From assembly GCA_027489135.1 (NCBI GenBank), contig JAIYAI010000376.1, forward strand, positions 1-12,995: 12,995 nucleotides of DNA, written 5' to 3'. Made by a program: the position numbers and the translations under genes. Under the pieces are notes generated by a model. That model was not told where the DNA came from and made no database searches. It saw nothing but the letters and a program-made list of their open reading frames with translations. Positions 1 through 7,670 of the stretch are shown piece after piece. The DNA is from Acetobacteraceae bacterium (GTDB taxonomy: Bacteria; Pseudomonadota; Alphaproteobacteria; Acetobacterales; Acetobacteraceae). How positions within the stretch are numbered: the first letter of the stretch is position 1; every line of letters starts with the position of its first letter.

Positions 1-24
1 CTCGGCGAGAGCTTCAGTTTGTAG
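1..24 (+). CDS. lptB: C-terminal end of LptB, lipopolysaccharide export ATPase (partial)
   Basis: Only the last seven codons and the TAG stop (22-24) lie in the window. They read LGESFSL, matching the family's usual C-terminal pattern YLGExFxL (E. coli LptB ends YLGEDFRL). LptB is the cytoplasmic ATPase of the LptB2FG complex that extracts lipopolysaccharide from the inner membrane. The gene directly upstream of rpoN in most proteobacteria is lptB, so motif and position agree. The call rests on seven residues plus synteny; the rest of the gene is outside the window. Confidence 0.65.
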   Translation, partial: LGESFSL

Positions 25-31
25 GCATGCA

Positions 32-79
32 ACGCGCCATGCACCTAGCCGCCACACCAACCCTAGGTGCATGGCGCGT
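32..79. repeat. Perfect 17-bp inverted repeat between lptB and rpoN
   Basis: Arms at 32-48 (acgcgccatgcacctag) and 63-79 are exact reverse complements, separated by 14 bases. The transcript would form a long, stable stem-loop 8 bases after the lptB stop and 33 bases before the preferred rpoN start. Neither strand has a T-run after the stem, so it is not a classical intrinsic terminator. It could be an RNA-stability or processing hairpin, a partial terminator, a protein operator, or one copy of an interspersed palindrome. The ATG at 71 lies inside the right arm and would be occluded. Confidence 0.8.
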
Positions 80-112
80 GTGCGGCGCAGAGCGCCGCGC
101 GGGGCAGCACGC

Positions 113-1609
<1,497 letters not shown>

Positions 1610-1619
1610 CGGAGCGCCC

Positions 1620-1743
1620 TCGGGGGTGGGCCCGTGCCTGCACCCGATCCTTGGGAAGGGCTGGCTACGCCCGACCCGCACTTGGGAAGGGCATGGCTCG
1701 CCCGACCCTAACACGGGAGAGGGCCGTCCCGGCCCGATCCAGG
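1620..1743. repeat. Imperfect 31-bp tandem repeats, about four units, upstream of hpf
   Basis: Units of 31 bases start at 1620, 1651, 1682 and 1713. Units two and three are the clearest: both begin ttgggaagggc and both carry gcccgaccc. The outer units keep the gggNNggg...cccgatcc pattern more loosely. Each unit is a weak dyad (gggc against gccc), so the transcript could fold into serial short hairpins. The block fills most of the rpoN-hpf gap. A separate 12-base perfect palindrome, ccgcccgggcgg, follows at 1779-1790. I see no convincing gene here and no -10/-35 pair. Confidence 0.65.
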
Positions 1744-1823
1744 ATACCCCGCGGCGCGGACGCCCCGGGGCCGCCGGACCGCCCGGGCGGACCTTCCCAC
1801 ACTGGTGAAGGAGACCCGGTTTC

Positions 1824-2414
1824 ATGCACATCACCGTCGCCGGCAAGCAGGTCGAGACCGGCGAAGCGCTGCAGACCCATGTCCGAGACGGGCTGGGGGC
1901 CATCGCGAAGAAGTATTTCGACCACGCGCTGGAGGCCAATGTCACCTTCCATCGCAACAACCGCGCCTTCTTCGCCTGCGACATCAACCTCAAGGCCGGC
2001 CGCAATCTCTTCATGCGGGCCGAGGGCGAGGCCGTCGACGCGCACCGGGCCTTCGAGGTCGCGGCCGAGCATCTCGCCAAGCGCCTGCGGCGCTACCGCC
2101 GCCGCGTGAACGACCACGCGCGGAGCCTCGCCGAGACGCCGGAGCCGGCGGAAATGGGGCGCCAGGTCGTGCTGCGGCAGGAGGAGGACGAGGAGGAAGC
2201 AGTCGAGGCCGCTGCGGCGCTGCCGGAGAACGGCGTCGTCGTCGCCGAGCACCCGACGGAGATCGCGCGGCTTTCGGTCAGCGAGGCGGTGATGCGGCTC
2301 GACCTGACGCATGCGCCGGTGCTGATGTTCCGCAACAGCGGGTCCGGCGTGCTGAACGTGGTGTACCGGCGGCCCGACGGGCATGTCGGCTGGATCGACG
2401 CGCCGGCGGCGTGA
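1824..2414 (+). CDS. hpf: Long-form ribosome hibernation promoting factor (HPF/RaiA family)
   Basis: HPF binds the 30S decoding region in stationary phase, blocks translation and pairs ribosomes into inactive 100S dimers. The 196-residue length is that of the long form. Residues 1-100 form the S30AE ribosome-binding domain, starting MHITVAGKQVETGEALQ, with a basic helix KRLRRYRRR at 86-94. An acidic linker (about 119-129, EEDEEE) joins the C-terminal dimerisation domain (about 138-191), which ends in YRRPDGHVGWID. The ATG at 1824 has a strong AAGGAG at 1808-1813, 10 bases upstream. The gene follows rpoN as in many proteobacteria, but ptsN, its common downstream neighbour, is missing. No promoter is obvious upstream; tandem repeats fill that gap. 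Confidence 0.95.
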   Translation: MHITVAGKQVETGEALQTHVRDGLGAIAKKYFDHALEANVTFHRNNRAFFACDINLKAGRNLFMRAEGEAVDAHRAFEVAAEHLAKRLRRYRRRVNDHARSLAETPEPAEMGRQVVLRQEEDEEEAVEAAAALPENGVVVAEHPTEIARLSVSEAVMRLDLTHAPVLMFRNSGSGVLNVVYRRPDGHVGWIDAPAA

Positions 2415-2422
2415 GGCGGGGT

Positions 2423-2447
2423 GCCCTCCCCCGACGCGGGGGAGGGC
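2423..2447. terminator. GC-rich hairpin between convergent genes, probable bidirectional terminator
   Basis: gccctccccc (2423-2432) and gggggagggc (2438-2447) form a perfect 10-bp stem with a 5-base loop. It fills the 34-base gap between the hpf stop and the stop of the small minus-strand ORF. There is no T-tract on either side, so termination would be Rho-assisted, or the hairpin may only protect RNA ends. Confidence 0.6.
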
Positions 2448-2448
2448 G

Positions 2449-2553
2449 TCAGCCGCGCTTCGATCCGAAGAGCCAGATGACCAGGCCGGCGAGGATCCCG
2501 ACGAAGAGCAGCAGCGTGCCGAGTTGCAGCACGAAATGGACCCACTCCGGCAC
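2449..2553 (-). CDS. Probable 34-residue single-pass membrane protein (unannotated small ORF)
   Basis: From a GTG at 2553 the frame encodes 34 residues: a short amphipathic start (VPEWVHFVLQ), one hydrophobic helix (LGTLLLFVGILAGLVIWLF) and a basic end (SKRG). This fits a single membrane span with the C-terminus in the cytoplasm. Third positions are nearly all G or C, as in the neighbouring genes. The stop directly abuts the hairpin at 2423-2447, where a gene end is expected, and the start lies 8 bases after the Bug gene, suggesting co-transcription. I recognise no family. The ribosome site is poor (AGCAGGG about 14 bases upstream), so the exact start is uncertain and the ORF could be fortuitous. 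Confidence 0.5.
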   Translation of the reverse strand: MPEWVHFVLQLGTLLLFVGILAGLVIWLFGSKRG

Positions 2554-2561
2554 GGCCCGGC

Positions 2562-3545
2562 TCAGCCCTGCTTCCAGGGGGTCTTCGCCCAGATATCCTT
2601 GAACTTCGCCTCCTCCCGCCGGAGCCGATCGAACCAGGCCTCGCCCTCCTCGTAGAGCGGCACGGTGAAGCGGCTTTCGAGTTGGCGGATGAACTCCGGG
2701 TCCTTGGCGATGTCGGCCGTCGCCTCGCGCAGCCGCGCGACGATGGCGGGGGGCGTGCCGGCGGGCAGCACGAGGCCACGTTCCGAGGCCATCTGCACCG
2801 GGTAGCCGAGCTGGATCAGCGTCGGCACCTCGGGCTGGAAGCGGCTGCGCGCCGCCCCGGCCTGCGCGAGCATGCGCATCTTCTCGGGCGTGGCCGTGAC
2901 CGCGCCGAGGTTCAGCCCGATCAGGTCCACCTGCCGCCCGAGCAGCGCGGTGCGGAGTTGCGGATCGCCCTGGTAGACAACGTGGCTGAGCCGGATGCCG
3001 GTGAGGTTCTGCAGCAGCACGAGTTGCATATGGTCGTCGGAACCGATGCCCGGCGAGGCGTAGGTGATGGTCTCCGGCGCAGCGCGCGCCTTCTCGATCA
3101 CCTCCGCCAAGGTCCTGTAGGGCCCATCCGCATGCGCCGTGATGGCGGAAGGGTCGGTGACGAGATTGGCCAGCGGTACGAAATCGGCCAGCTTGAACTG
3201 CGCCTGACGCTCGATCGGGATGGTCAGCAGGCCGGGAAAATTCGTCGTCCCGATGGTGTGGCCATCGGGACGGGCGCGCGCCACGGCGCCGAGCGCCAGC
3301 TCTCCCCCCGCGCCGGGGCGATTGCTGATCACCACGGTGCCGCCCAGCCGCTGCTCCAGCGCGCGGCCGTAGCTGCGGGCATCGAGGTCGGTGCCGCCGC
3401 CGGCGGTGAAGCCGACGATGATCTCGATCGGGCGTTCCGGGAAACGGACGGTCTGGGCGATGCCGGGCTTCACGAGCGCCGGCACGATCGCGGCGCCGAG
3501 CAAGAGGCGGCGACGGGAGGACTGGACGGATCCCGGACCAGGCAT
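2562..3545 (-). CDS. Bug/TctC-family tripartite tricarboxylate transporter substrate receptor
   Basis: This is a 327-residue periplasmic binding protein of the Bug (TctC) family, whose members bind carboxylates and related small molecules. Residues 1-31 are a signal peptide with an RRR basic start and a cut probably after PGIA or AQ. Family motifs follow: GFTAGGGTDLDAR (45-57), the NRPGAGG loop (75-81) and ARPDGHT (91-97). I chose ATG 3545 over an upstream TTG because it puts the arginines at a normal distance from the start and has GGGAG 11 bases upstream. No TctA or TctB membrane partner is nearby, which is usual for the many orphan Bug receptors. The ligand cannot be inferred. It lies 75 bases after the sulfotransferase gene on the same strand. 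Confidence 0.92.
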   Translation of the reverse strand: MPGPGSVQSSRRRLLLGAAIVPALVKPGIAQTVRFPERPIEIIVGFTAGGGTDLDARSYGRALEQRLGGTVVISNRPGAGGELALGAVARARPDGHTIGTTNFPGLLTIPIERQAQFKLADFVPLANLVTDPSAITAHADGPYRTLAEVIEKARAAPETITYASPGIGSDDHMQLVLLQNLTGIRLSHVVYQGDPQLRTALLGRQVDLIGLNLGAVTATPEKMRMLAQAGAARSRFQPEVPTLIQLGYPVQMASERGLVLPAGTPPAIVARLREATADIAKDPEFIRQLESRFTVPLYEEGEAWFDRLRREEAKFKDIWAKTPWKQG

Positions 3546-3620
3546 GTGACGACGTGCTCCCTTTGCCGTGGTTCTGCGGCACGGGAGCAGCATGGGCAAG
3601 CGCCCGCCGCGCCTGTCCGC

Positions 3621-4901
3621 TCAGTCGCGGCGGCGCTTCGGGGCTGGTGCCTCCAGGAGGCGGCGGTACTTGTCGGCGAACTCCGGGCTGCGCAGCAGGA
3701 TCTCCCGCAGCTCGGCCGGCCCGCCGACACGCTGGTGCGCCTCGATCACTGTCTCGCCCTCGGGCTCGCGGCCGAGGATGAAGCGGAACGCGGCCAGCAC
3801 GTCGTCCCGCGTCACGGAAGGCTTCGGCTTCAAGCTGCTCGCCGCCGCGGTCAGCCCGGGGTCCTTGACGCTCTGGAGGATGAGCTGGCTGGCGCGTTCA
3901 GGGTCCCGTGCGCTGGCGAGGCAGCTGTCGAGCAGCGCCCTGGCGCCGGCCATGTCGCCCTGCTTCTCCAGCAGCACCGCGAGATCGACATAGGCGCGGG
4001 GATGCTGCGGCTCCGCCTCGATCACCGCGTCAAGGTCGGCCATCGCATCATCGAGGCGCCCCTCGCCCTGCAGCAGGCGCGCCCGCAGCAGGCGGCCGAA
4101 GGCATGCGCATCGGGCAGGTTCAGGTAGGTCTCGAGCGCGGCCAGTGCCTCCCGCGGCTTGCCCTGGAAGATCCGCTGCCTCGCCTCGAAGGCAAGGCCG
4201 ACGGCGCGCGACTTGCCGGGGCCGCGCATCAGGTCCGGCCGCGGCTGGTAGCCGATCTTGGCGGCACTTGTCGCGACCAGGCGCTGGAAATCCCCGAAAG
4301 TGTCCGGATCGAAATAGGTGCTGGCGCGGACGTCGCGTTCCTTGAAGGGCTTCTTGTCGCCGGAGGAGAGCGACTGCGCCGCCACCACGGTCGCGGGGTC
4401 GAAGACGTCCATCGGCATGCGGAATCGCTCGAACAGGCGGCGGTAGTAGGTCACCGGATCGGTCAGCAGATCCTCGTACTTCAGGATGAAGCTGCGCGGG
4501 TCGGGCCTGGCGCACCACTTCTCGATGAAGCCAGCGGTGTAGGCGGCCTCGAGGCCGAGCCAGAAGCGCATGTACTCGAGCGAATGCGCCGGCCCGACGG
4601 TGCGGAGGTCGAGTTCGTAGTTGGACAGCGCCCGCGCCACCGGTTCGCGCACCTGCACGAGCAGGCCGTCGAAGCCCCCATCGGCGGGATCGGCCAGATC
4701 GTGGTCGTGCGACTTCTGCATGAAGACCAGGGCACCGGCCCGGTCATGCTCGGGGATACGGCTGCAGGGGATCGCCTTGCAGCAGGTCTCGATGGTGTAG
4801 AACTCGCAATAGGCGAAGCGCGCCCCGAACAGGCGGCCGAGAACCATTTCTGCCACGTGGTGGCCGGCGCGCGGCAACGAGACCGAAAACAGGCGTAGCA
4901 T
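3621..4901 (-). CDS. Sulfotransferase with TPR repeats and DUF4214-like C-terminal segment
   Basis: This 426-residue protein appears to be a three-part fusion. Residues 1-220 resemble PAPS-dependent sulfotransferases: the 5'-phosphosulfate loop is LPRAGHH (9-15), a KSH motif (63-65) sits where the catalytic Lys/His lies in the family, and the 3'-phosphate motif REPVARALSNY (85-95) keeps Arg and Ser eight residues apart. Residues about 235-335 form TPR-like helical pairs (EALAALETYL, DAMADLDAVIEAEP, GARALLDSCLA). Residues about 364-415 (DDVLAAFRFILGREPEG ... LLRSPEFADKY) resemble the DUF4214-like module found on glycan-modifying enzymes. No signal peptide is visible, so it is probably cytoplasmic. 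The acceptor is unknown; a glycan or polysaccharide is a guess. The ATG lacks its own Shine-Dalgarno site and overlaps the stop of a minicistron. Confidence 0.8.
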   Translation of the reverse strand: MLRLFSVSLPRAGHHVAEMVLGRLFGARFAYCEFYTIETCCKAIPCSRIPEHDRAGALVFMQKSHDHDLADPADGGFDGLLVQVREPVARALSNYELDLRTVGPAHSLEYMRFWLGLEAAYTAGFIEKWCARPDPRSFILKYEDLLTDPVTYYRRLFERFRMPMDVFDPATVVAAQSLSSGDKKPFKERDVRASTYFDPDTFGDFQRLVATSAAKIGYQPRPDLMRGPGKSRAVGLAFEARQRIFQGKPREALAALETYLNLPDAHAFGRLLRARLLQGEGRLDDAMADLDAVIEAEPQHPRAYVDLAVLLEKQGDMAGARALLDSCLASARDPERASQLILQSVKDPGLTAAASSLKPKPSVTRDDVLAAFRFILGREPEGETVIEAHQRVGGPAELREILLRSPEFADKYRRLLEAPAPKRRRD

Positions 4902-4915
4902 CAGGCGTCGTCCAT
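4901..4915 (-). other. Four-codon leader minicistron (MDDA) overlapping the sulfotransferase start
   Basis: On the minus strand GGAGG (4931-4927) is followed 11 bases later by ATG GAC GAC GCC TGA. The final TGA overlaps the sulfotransferase ATG as TGATG. The good ribosome site thus serves the minicistron rather than the long gene, whose start is about 25 bases from it. This arrangement suggests translational coupling by reinitiation. It may be chance, since no comparison with relatives is available. Confidence 0.35.
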
Positions 4916-5346
4916 CCGTGGTGTTTCCTCCGGCAAGCTCTTGGGCGTCGTCTGGTGGACATGCCCTTGCAGGGGGGCGGGCGGTAAGGTCGTTCTTCGC
5001 GTTTCGATCATATAAGGCTTGAATTGCGTCACCGCGATATGGTGCGCGGCGTCACGGCCGCAGCGCCATTTCTAGGAATGAATTCCGCGAGACGTGACCG
5101 CAGCCCTACTTCGTGCACCCTATCGCTGCCCGGTTCAATGCGGGATTTCGCCACTCGCCGCCCCCTCCCGTCGGTCGCCACCTTTTTCCATGACGTCCTG
5201 CGGATATCCCACCACCGAATCCCGGCGTGGTCGCCATCACTATGACCGATATGCGACATTCTGGGGCGGCGCGAAGGGCCGTCGGCCTGCCGGCCGCGCC
5301 GAGCGACTCGCGCCATATGAACGGCAGGGTGCCGCCATCTTGCGCG

Positions 5347-5356
5347 TTATCGATAA
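5347..5356. promoter_or_regulatory. TTATCGATAA palindrome, possible operator
   Basis: A perfect 10-base AT-rich palindrome stands out in GC-rich DNA, 39 bases upstream of the sigma-54 -24 element. Its position could suit a repressor or a DNA-bending protein. The flanks do not extend the symmetry, and I cannot assign it to a regulator family. Confidence 0.25.
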
Positions 5357-5395
5357 GCGATTCGGACCACAGCCATGCCACGGGCTCGGGGTGAA

Positions 5396-5411
5396 TGGCA
5401 CGGCTCTTGCT
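5396..5411 (+). promoter_or_regulatory. Sigma-54 (-24/-12) promoter of the ABC importer operon
   Basis: TGGCACG (5396-5402), four bases, then TTGCT (5407-5411) matches every core position of the sigma-54 consensus TGGCACG-N4-TTGCW. The invariant GG (5397-5398) and GC (5409-5410) have the required 12-base spacing. Transcription would start near 5421, leaving an untranslated leader of about 40 bases before the ATG at 5462. Sigma-54 promoters need an enhancer-binding activator, commonly NtrC for nitrogen uptake systems; no activator gene is in the window. The weak dyad at 5211-5231 lies at a plausible enhancer distance but matches no known site. Confidence 0.8.
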
Positions 5412-5461
5412 CCGCCTTGTGACGCGGCGCCTCCATGCGCCCCAGACGGGAGCAGACAGAC

Positions 5462-6718
5462 ATGACGCACCACGCGACCGCAGGCATCGCACCGCAGTTG
5501 GCCAGCCCAAGGCCGCGGCGGAAGCTGCTGCGTTCAGCCTTGCTGGGCGGCTTCGCCCTCGCCGCCGCCAGCGCTTCTCCAGCCACTGCGCAGCGCGCCG
5601 AGCCCTGCATCGGCATCTCGATGGAGGTCACCGGCCCGCTCGCGAATCAGGGCCTGATGCTGCGCATCGCGCTGGAGACTGCGCTCGACAAGATCAATGC
5701 CGCCGGCGGCGTGCTCGGCCGCCCGCTCCGCCTGGTCATCTACGACGATGTCGGCGAGCCGGCCCGCGCCGTCGACAATGCCCGCCGCATCGGCGAGCGC
5801 GACAACTGCGTCGTCATGTTCGGCGGCGCCCGCACCCCGAATGCCATCGCCCTGCGCGAGCCGCTCGCCGAGATGGGCCTGCCCTGGGTCGGTTCCATCT
5901 CCGCCGGCACCGGCGTGATCGAGCATCCCGGCGGCCGCAACGAGTGGATGTTCCGCGTCTCCATGAAGGATCGCTGGGTCACCGAATACCTGATCCAGCA
6001 GGCCAAGGCGCGCAGCCAGAGCGGCAAGATCGCCTTTGTCTACGAGGGCACCGCCTGGGGCCAGGGCGCGCTGCCCGACATCGAGGCCGCGGCGCGCCGC
6101 AACAACGTCACGCTCGCCGGCCGCGAGACCTTCAACATCGGCGACCAGGACATGTCGGCGCAGATGATCCGGCTCCGCGACGCCGGCGTCGACACCGTCG
6201 TGCTCTGGGCCGTCGACCGGGAGAGCGCGAACATGCTGCGCTCCATGGACCGCATCGGCTGGAAGCCGCGCATCATCTCCGCCTGGGGCCTGACCACCGC
6301 CTTCGCGCGCGCCGTCGGCCCGCTGGCCGAGGGCATCATGGTCGCCGGCACCTTCAACTGGAACGGCCCGCTCAGCCCCGCCGCCCAGGCCGCCTTCGAC
6401 GCGATGAAGGCGAAGTTCCCGGACCGCATCCGCACCACGGCGGACATGGAGCAGCCCTCCGCCATGGCCAATGCCTGGGATGCCATCCACATCACGGTGG
6501 AGGCGCTGAAGATCGCCGGCGCCTATGACCGCACCAGGCTGCGCGATGCGATGTTCCGGGTGAACTATACCGGCCTCGTCGCCGACTACCGCCCCGCCTT
6601 CATCCGCGGCAACCAGGAGCGGATGGATGCGGTGCTGCCCGAGGCCTACAAGCTGCAGGCCTTCCACAACGGCATGCTGATGCCGATCGAGGCGACGCCC
6701 TTCGGCATGCGGAACTAG
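5462..6718 (+). CDS. Periplasmic substrate-binding protein of a branched-chain-amino-acid-type ABC importer
   Basis: This 418-residue protein belongs to the LivK-like type I periplasmic binding proteins (Peripla_BP_6 family), which capture amino acids, amides or small aromatic acids. Residues 1-44 are a signal sequence with a twin-arginine start (RPRRKLLRSALLGG) and an alanine-rich stretch ending PATAQ. The mature part opens IGISMEVTGPLANQG and carries the family segments NAAGGVLGRPLRLVIYDD and AFDAMKAKFP. ATG 5462 has GGGAG nine bases upstream; the in-frame ATG at 5435 has none and would put an extra basic tail before the signal. It is the first gene of the importer operon, directly downstream of the sigma-54 promoter. 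The ligand cannot be inferred from sequence. Confidence 0.92.
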   Translation: MTHHATAGIAPQLASPRPRRKLLRSALLGGFALAAASASPATAQRAEPCIGISMEVTGPLANQGLMLRIALETALDKINAAGGVLGRPLRLVIYDDVGEPARAVDNARRIGERDNCVVMFGGARTPNAIALREPLAEMGLPWVGSISAGTGVIEHPGGRNEWMFRVSMKDRWVTEYLIQQAKARSQSGKIAFVYEGTAWGQGALPDIEAAARRNNVTLAGRETFNIGDQDMSAQMIRLRDAGVDTVVLWAVDRESANMLRSMDRIGWKPRIISAWGLTTAFARAVGPLAEGIMVAGTFNWNGPLSPAAQAAFDAMKAKFPDRIRTTADMEQPSAMANAWDAIHITVEALKIAGAYDRTRLRDAMFRVNYTGLVADYRPAFIRGNQERMDAVLPEAYKLQAFHNGMLMPIEATPFGMRN

Positions 6719-6741
6719 GCGCGACGTCCTCGCCTGACGCC

Positions 6742-6768
6742 GGGCCGCCGCCATTCCGGCGGCGGTCC
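6742..6768 (+). other. Intra-operon hairpin between binding-protein and permease genes
   Basis: gggccgccgcc (6742-6752) pairs with ggcggcggtcc (6758-6768), 11 pairs including one G-U, around a 5-base loop. There is no T-run. Such hairpins after binding-protein genes often protect the upstream message or weaken read-through, giving more binding protein than membrane components. That role is inferred here from position. Confidence 0.5.
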
Positions 6769-6794
6769 TCCGCCACGTCGCCGGGAGGCACCGC

Positions 6795-7670
6795 ATGGAA
6801 GCCGTCACGCAATACCTGCTGACCGGGCTATCGGTCGGCAGCGTCTACGCCATGGTCGGCCTCGGCTTCTACGTCATGTGGACGGCCGCCAAGGCGGTGA
6901 ATTTCAACTTCGGCGACATCTTCATGCTGGGCGCGGTGCTGACCGTGGTCGCGATCGACCAGGGCATCCCGCTGTTGCCGGCGGCGGTGCTGGCCGTTGC
7001 CGCCGCCGCCATCGCTGCCGCGGCGATCGAGCGCGGCTTCGTCCGCCCCTTCAACCGGGAAGCGAACGCCATCGGCTGGATGCTGACCACCATCGCGGTC
7101 GGCACGATGATCGAGAGCGCGACGACGGCGCTGTTCGGATCGAACCCGCGCGGCCTCCCCTCGCCGCTCGCAGAGACGCCGATCCGCCTCGGCGGCGCCG
7201 GGATCTATCCGCAGGAATTGCTGCTGCCGGTGGCGCTGATCATCGTCGCCGTCGGGCTCGAGCTGTTCTATCGGCGCACCATGCTGGGCCGCGCCATGCG
7301 GGCCGTCGCCTGGAACCGCACCGCGGCGGGGCTGGTCGGCATCGACGCGGACCGCATCACGCTGATCGCCTTCGGCATCGCCGGCGTGCTCGGCGCGCTG
7401 GCCGGGCTGCTGATCGGGCCGGTGGTGCAGGCGAGTTCCACCATGGGCGCGGTGATCGGGCTGAAGGGCTTCATGGTGGCGATCATCGCCGGAATTGCGA
7501 ACGCAAGAGGCGTGGTCATCGCGGGCGTGCTCTACGGCGTCGCCGAGAAATTCATCGAGGGATACCTCTCGACCGCGGCGCGGGACGCCATCGGCTTCAC
7601 GCTGATGGTGCTGCTGCTGCTGCTGTTCCCGCAGGGTCTCTTCGGCCGCAAGGAGATCAAGAAGGTATGA
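6795..7670 (+). CDS. livH: LivH-type ABC permease
   Basis: This 291-residue inner-membrane protein has about eight hydrophobic spans and the length and order of LivH permeases. The N-terminus QYLLTGLSVGSVYAMVGLG is characteristic, as is the cytoplasmic coupling segment GLKGFMVAIIAGIANARG near residues 222-239, which contacts the ATPase. It ends FPQGLFGRKEIKK. With the LivM-like domain encoded next, it forms the translocation channel. GGGAGG at 6783-6788 precedes the ATG by six bases. Its stop overlaps the next start as ATGA, so translation is probably coupled. The Liv name marks the family; the true substrate may be another amino acid or an amide. Confidence 0.93.
   Translation: MEAVTQYLLTGLSVGSVYAMVGLGFYVMWTAAKAVNFNFGDIFMLGAVLTVVAIDQGIPLLPAAVLAVAAAAIAAAAIERGFVRPFNREANAIGWMLTTIAVGTMIESATTALFGSNPRGLPSPLAETPIRLGGAGIYPQELLLPVALIIVAVGLELFYRRTMLGRAMRAVAWNRTAAGLVGIDADRITLIAFGIAGVLGALAGLLIGPVVQASSTMGAVIGLKGFMVAIIAGIANARGVVIAGVLYGVAEKFIEGYLSTAARDAIGFTLMVLLLLLFPQGLFGRKEIKKV

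Larger units (their letters stand above)
4902..5461. other. 560-bp divergent intergenic region
   Basis: This gap separates the minus-strand sulfotransferase from the plus-strand ABC operon. It is less GC-rich than its surroundings, especially at 5005-5045 and 5215-5260, as expected for regulatory DNA. Recognisable content is the sigma-54 promoter (5396-5411), a TTATCGATAA palindrome (5347-5356), a weak dyad ACCAC-N11-GTGGT (5211-5231) and the minicistron at its left edge. Short open frames on both strands show no recognisable protein, no good ribosome site and no consistent codon bias. I see no sigma-70 promoter I would defend for the minus-strand gene. Confidence 0.7.

Noticed and set aside
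71..112. Upstream in-frame ATG giving rpoN 14 extra residues
   Set aside because: The extension MARVRRRAPRGAAR is unlike sigma-54 N-termini and its ATG lies inside the 17-bp inverted repeat; homologues start at the MALxPRLDL sequence.
2682..4898. 738-codon plus-strand open frame opposite the Bug and sulfotransferase genes
   Set aside because: Composition is rich in Arg, Gly, His and Gln with no motif, while both minus-strand genes show clear family signatures.
5019..5043. TTGAAT and TATGGT as a sigma-70 promoter
   Set aside because: The spacer is only 13 bases and the -10 match is poor.
5026..5055. Direct repeat gcgtcac, two copies 23 bases apart
   Set aside because: Seven GC-rich bases repeated twice can easily be chance, and no further copies are present.
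5435..5461. Earlier ATG for the ABC binding protein
   Set aside because: It has no ribosome site and would lie within about 15 bases of the predicted transcription start; ATG 5462 has GGGAG at nine bases and gives a normal signal peptide.
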